Source: Adineta vaga
Lineage: Eukaryota > Rotifera
NCBI GenBank assembly: GCA_021613535.1
Contig: CP075496.1
Coordinates: 7,192,001-7,256,000, forward strand
Length of the DNA: 64,000 bases
Direction of reading: 5' to 3'
Shown here: in pieces, positions 61,430-64,000 of the stretch
Layout of the letters: each line of letters begins with the position of its first letter
Numbering within the stretch: position 1 is the stretch's first letter
Program-made: the position numbers and the translations under genes
Notes under the pieces: model-generated
What the model was told of the DNA's origin: nothing
The model's database searches: none
The model's input: only the letters and a program-made list of their open reading frames with translations

Positions 61430-61821
61430 ATATATGTTAGCGTCCAATCTTGGATTCGCCTAGTCCAATGTCGGATTGTAAAATTTTTTTCATAAAAACC
61501 TTCATAGTTTCTTAACTTGATGTTGGAAATGAATGATTTTTTTGAGTACTGTCTAGTAATAATGAGGGTGAGGTGAAAGTGTGGATGAGGGTGGATTTTA
61601 TGAAGTTATAAACGAGTTTTCGAAGAATATAGGTTTTACGAAAAACTCCGTATACATTTTTCGATACTTTTCCAATTCTTTTCGTGATGATTGGGAGGCC
61701 TCCAATATCATCGTACTCGCATGTTATTAAAAACAGAATTCATTTTCAACATCAAGTCAAGAAACTATGAAAGTTTTTACAAAAAAATTTTACAGTCCGA
61801 CATTGGACGCCAACATATATT
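61430..61821. mobile_element. MITE-like element with ~80-bp imperfect terminal inverted repeats
   Basis: The left end (61430-61530; 'atatatgttagcgtccaat' start, then 'gtccaatgtcggattgtaaa' and 'catagtttcttaacttgatg') is the reverse complement of the right end (61741-61821; 'catcaagtcaagaaactatg' … 'cagtccgacattggacgcca'). The left arm has about 20 extra bases that look like a partial internal duplication of 'gtccaat…gga'. The element is about 390 bp, has no ORF, and both flanks read 'taaatatatgtt'-like, so any target duplication is short (TA or a few bases). Non-autonomous DNA transposon, superfamily not assigned. Confidence 0.8.
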
Positions 61822-62287
61822 TAAGATAATGTAAACTAGTAAAATGAATATAATTTCAATAAAGTACGTATACAAAAAGAACGAATTAATAGATAATATT
61901 CATTTTGAGTTAATCTAATACAATGACGGATAATCGAAATTAATAATTTCTAATAATGTATATTAGTAATAAAAGAATTATTCATATCTCTTCTCAACAG
62001 AGAAAATGATTAGCTAGTCAAAAATTATACAAATGAATTCATTAATATTTGGAAAAGGATACAACTGGGTACATTATAAATGTATCCGATAATTGTAAGA
62101 TCTAGAAAGTTATACATGACGATTTCAATGATATTTTGATTACATAATTAAAACTACATGAATTTATCATATAGCGTAAAATGATGTATGATAGTTTAAC
62201 TAAGCTAATAAAAAATGTTCGCCATGTAGTTAGACGTTAATAAATGACAGTCATTATTCAAATAAGATATCTTAATCGTTGACGTCC
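61822..62287. other. Intergenic between two inverted-repeat elements
   Basis: About 470 bp of AT-rich sequence; no gene or repeat identified. Confidence 0.5.
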
Positions 62288-62542
62288 TTAATCCTTTGGC
62301 GACAGGGATCGTATATATACGTTTTTACCTTTGCTTAGGTTACAATTACAAATTTTTGTTTTCTTGATCAGCTCATACGAGTGATCTCACTTTCACTCGT
62401 GTAATGATATGACAGGAGCATTGCCTAGCGTCACTGTGTATGTAAAATATTTCAAAATGCCTCTCCATGTTAATAAAGTCTATTTCAGCATTTCACTGGA
62501 AAATCTGTTTTTCTTCAAAAATTCCCGTCGTCAAAGAGTTAA
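62288..62542. mobile_element. piggyBac-like MITE with TTAA target duplications
   Basis: TTAA occurs at 62288-62291 and again at 62539-62542. Just inside are imperfect inverted repeats: left 'tcctttggcgacagggat', right (reverse complement) 'ctctttgacgacgggaat', 13 of 18 matching. A TTAA duplication with ends containing C/T-rich 'CTTTG…CG' is the hallmark of piggyBac-type elements. The interior is 247 bp with no transposase, and a subterminal palindrome 'cgtatatatacg' follows the left repeat. It ends about 157 bp before the GPCR start codon, so it may overlap that promoter. Confidence 0.7.
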
Positions 62543-62698
62543 AACATCGATCCCCGTTGGCTTTTATACTTTTTCACGAAACAGAGATAAAATCTTTACA
62601 TTATTATCAAAACCGGTAATAATACGATATTTTTCTCATGCGTGATGACTTCTCACGTCTAAAGCGTCATAAAAATTCAAACAGTATATTTCTTAATT

Positions 62699-63691
62699 AT
62701 GGCTAATGTAAACGATACTATCACAACTCTCCTCAATCTTGATCAACTTATATCTAAATATTGTCTTGGTCTATCATTAACTCTAGGTATAGTTAGTATT
62801 ACATTCAATACAATTATATTTACAAGAAAAACATTTCATAATACGTCCTGTATTCTATATCTTTTATCATCAACAATTGCTAATTATCCAATTGTTTTGT
62901 TCGTTATTCCATGTCGTTTGTTAGCTGATGGATTTCACATTGATCCTACACAAACCAGTCTAATTTTTTGTAAATTTCGTGAATATACTCTAACAGTTTC
63001 ACGATCTCTTTCAGCTTGGTTTATTGTTCTTGCTTCCTTCGATCGATTAATGTCAACTTCACGACAAGTTTACTATCGACAATTTGCTCATGTTCGTATT
63101 GCTCGTTATACGATCGTTGGAACGACACTATTCGGTCTACTCTTCTATCTACCTATACCAATACTTTTTTCAATTCATATTCAAAATGATCAATGTGAAG
63201 CACCAACCAATACATATCGAATAACCAATGCATTTTTATATTCAATTTGTTATGTAATTATTCCCAGTATATTCATGTTATTATTCGGTTTATCAACAGT
63301 AAATAATGGTAAACGACAACGACGTATTGCTCCTATAACATCATCCTTAAATGCAATCAAACGTGATCGAAATTTATTTCTAATGATTTTTTTTCAAACA
63401 ATACTTTTCACATGTACAACATTACCACATGGTGGATTTAAAATTTACACTACAATAACTTATGACGATATGAATTATGATGTCTATCAAACTGTATTGA
63501 CAGCATTTCTTACTCATCTAGCACGAATAGTATCATTTATCAATCATTCGTGTCAATTTTATATATTTACATTGAGTTCAAAATTATTTCGAGAAGAATT
63601 AAGAAAATTTCTCTATCAAGTAGTTGGTATTCGATATAAGCGTCATCAACAACAAGTTACAGTTCTTAGAATTGAGAATCATGAACATTAA
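62699..63691 (+). CDS. Class-A (rhodopsin-like) G-protein-coupled receptor, intronless
   Basis: 330 residues with seven hydrophobic helices at about 20-42, 50-72, 90-115, 132-156, 174-198, 225-246 and 262-288. N-terminal sequon 'NDT' is extracellular. A Cys at the start of TM3 ('IFCKFREY') and one in the second extracellular loop ('NDQCEAP') form the expected disulphide. The DRY position reads 'FDRLMST' and the NPxxY position reads 'INHSCQFYIF', both divergent but aligned. A basic C-terminal helix ('SSKLFREELRKFLY') follows TM7. The layout resembles FMRFamide/neuropeptide-type receptors that are greatly expanded in rotifers. The ligand cannot be predicted. AATAAA at 63934. A MITE lies upstream. 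Confidence 0.85.
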   Translation: MANVNDTITTLLNLDQLISKYCLGLSLTLGIVSITFNTIIFTRKTFHNTSCILYLLSSTIANYPIVLFVIPCRLLADGFHIDPTQTSLIFCKFREYTLTVSRSLSAWFIVLASFDRLMSTSRQVYYRQFAHVRIARYTIVGTTLFGLLFYLPIPILFSIHIQNDQCEAPTNTYRITNAFLYSICYVIIPSIFMLLFGLSTVNNGKRQRRIAPITSSLNAIKRDRNLFLMIFFQTILFTCTTLPHGGFKIYTTITYDDMNYDVYQTVLTAFLTHLARIVSFINHSCQFYIFTLSSKLFREELRKFLYQVVGIRYKRHQQQVTVLRIENHEH

Positions 63692-64000
63692 ATCTATTCA
63701 ATTATTTTCTGCTATTTACGATTGATATTGATATAGTTTTATTATTTTTCAAGAATTCTATTCATATCGATGACGGGAAATAGCTTTTCGACTTCATGAA
63801 AATATATATTATCTATGAAGTGTCTTTCTTTATATGTAGTAGTATATACAATATTTCATTTTAATGTCAGATTGTGCCTTGCCTGTTCATTCCGTGGACT
63901 GTTTATGGAATGATTAACTTTTTAATGTTAAACAATAAAGAATAGATGATGTTGCATGTAACGGAACTTCTTCTAAGTTTTCATTAAATTAAAAGCTGAT
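63692..64000. other. GPCR 3' flank
   Basis: 309 bp with a polyadenylation signal AATAAA at 63934-63939. Nothing else seen before the window ends. Confidence 0.5.
63934..63939 (+). terminator. Polyadenylation signal AATAAA (GPCR)
   Basis: Canonical hexamer about 240 nt past the GPCR stop. Confidence 0.45.

Noticed and set aside
62409-62645. 78-codon ORF upstream of the GPCR
   Set aside because: Lies mostly inside the TTAA-flanked MITE and has no domain.

Overview
The window is eukaryotic nuclear DNA. It is AT-rich, with many short GT-AG introns (mostly 45-80 nt), few long ones and densely packed genes. The gene set combines conserved animal genes (huntingtin, filamin, SAR1, PDCL, NUDT9, WAPL, NAA35, ETNPPL, DNAL1) with families I associate with bdelloid rotifers (ADP-ribosyltransferase/TPR proteins, NHL-repeat ectodomain proteins, intronless class-A GPCRs). 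I infer a bdelloid rotifer (Adineta/Rotaria-like) contig. This rests on gene content and architecture, not on a database match. Exon boundaries were read by eye from splice signals, reading phase and family similarity. For most multi-exon genes the proposed exons sum to a whole number of codons.

Layout. 1-5663 (+): the 3' half of huntingtin. 6336-7247 (-): an intronless secreted Cys-rich protein. 7717-8155 (-): a LITAF-domain protein. 8156-10294: about 2.1 kb without a recognisable gene. 10295-29909 (+): a very large filamin-family gene (about 52 exons, about 3,300 codons, about 30 Ig-FLN repeats, no calponin-homology domains seen). Its 3.2-kb intron 21931-25109 holds a separate same-strand ORF for a disordered Ser/Gln/Pro-rich protein with one frame break. 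30090-31618 (-): axonemal dynein light chain DNAL1, with an apparent 1-nt frameshift and a decayed non-LTR retrotransposon fragment in one intron. 31965-33895 (+): a decayed ADP-ribosyltransferase/TPR gene. 34175-35902 (+): membrane-anchored ALDH3. 36039-38651 (+): NAA35. 38866-40861 (+): ETNPPL-type phospho-lyase. 41449-42396 (+): arrestin-fold protein. 43290-45334 (+): the intact ART/TPR paralogue. 45767-46637 (+): SAR1. 47313-48194 (+): a secreted two-domain Cys-rich protein. 48499-50657 (+): NUDT9. 50781-52064 (-): PDCL. 52264-55189 (+): WAPL. 55444-57137 (-): EGF/C-type-lectin membrane protein. 57235-60635 (-): NHL/EGF membrane protein built on a duplicated 882-nt exon. 60636-62698: intergenic DNA with two short inverted-repeat elements. 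62699-63691 (+): an intronless GPCR.

The genes do not form one pathway. Local arrangements that may matter are: the divergent PDCL/WAPL pair sharing 199 bp; the tandem ALDH3-NAA35 pair 136 bp apart, with a splice-acceptor-like sequence before the NAA35 start; and the NHL/EGF and CTLD genes only 97 bp apart on the same strand. Bdelloids are known to use spliced-leader trans-splicing, so the two close tandem pairs are operon candidates. The most interesting items are the nested gene in filamin, the recurrent 84-nt filamin exons, the exact exon duplication in the NHL gene, the active-versus-degenerate ART/TPR pair, and a piggyBac-like MITE just upstream of the GPCR.
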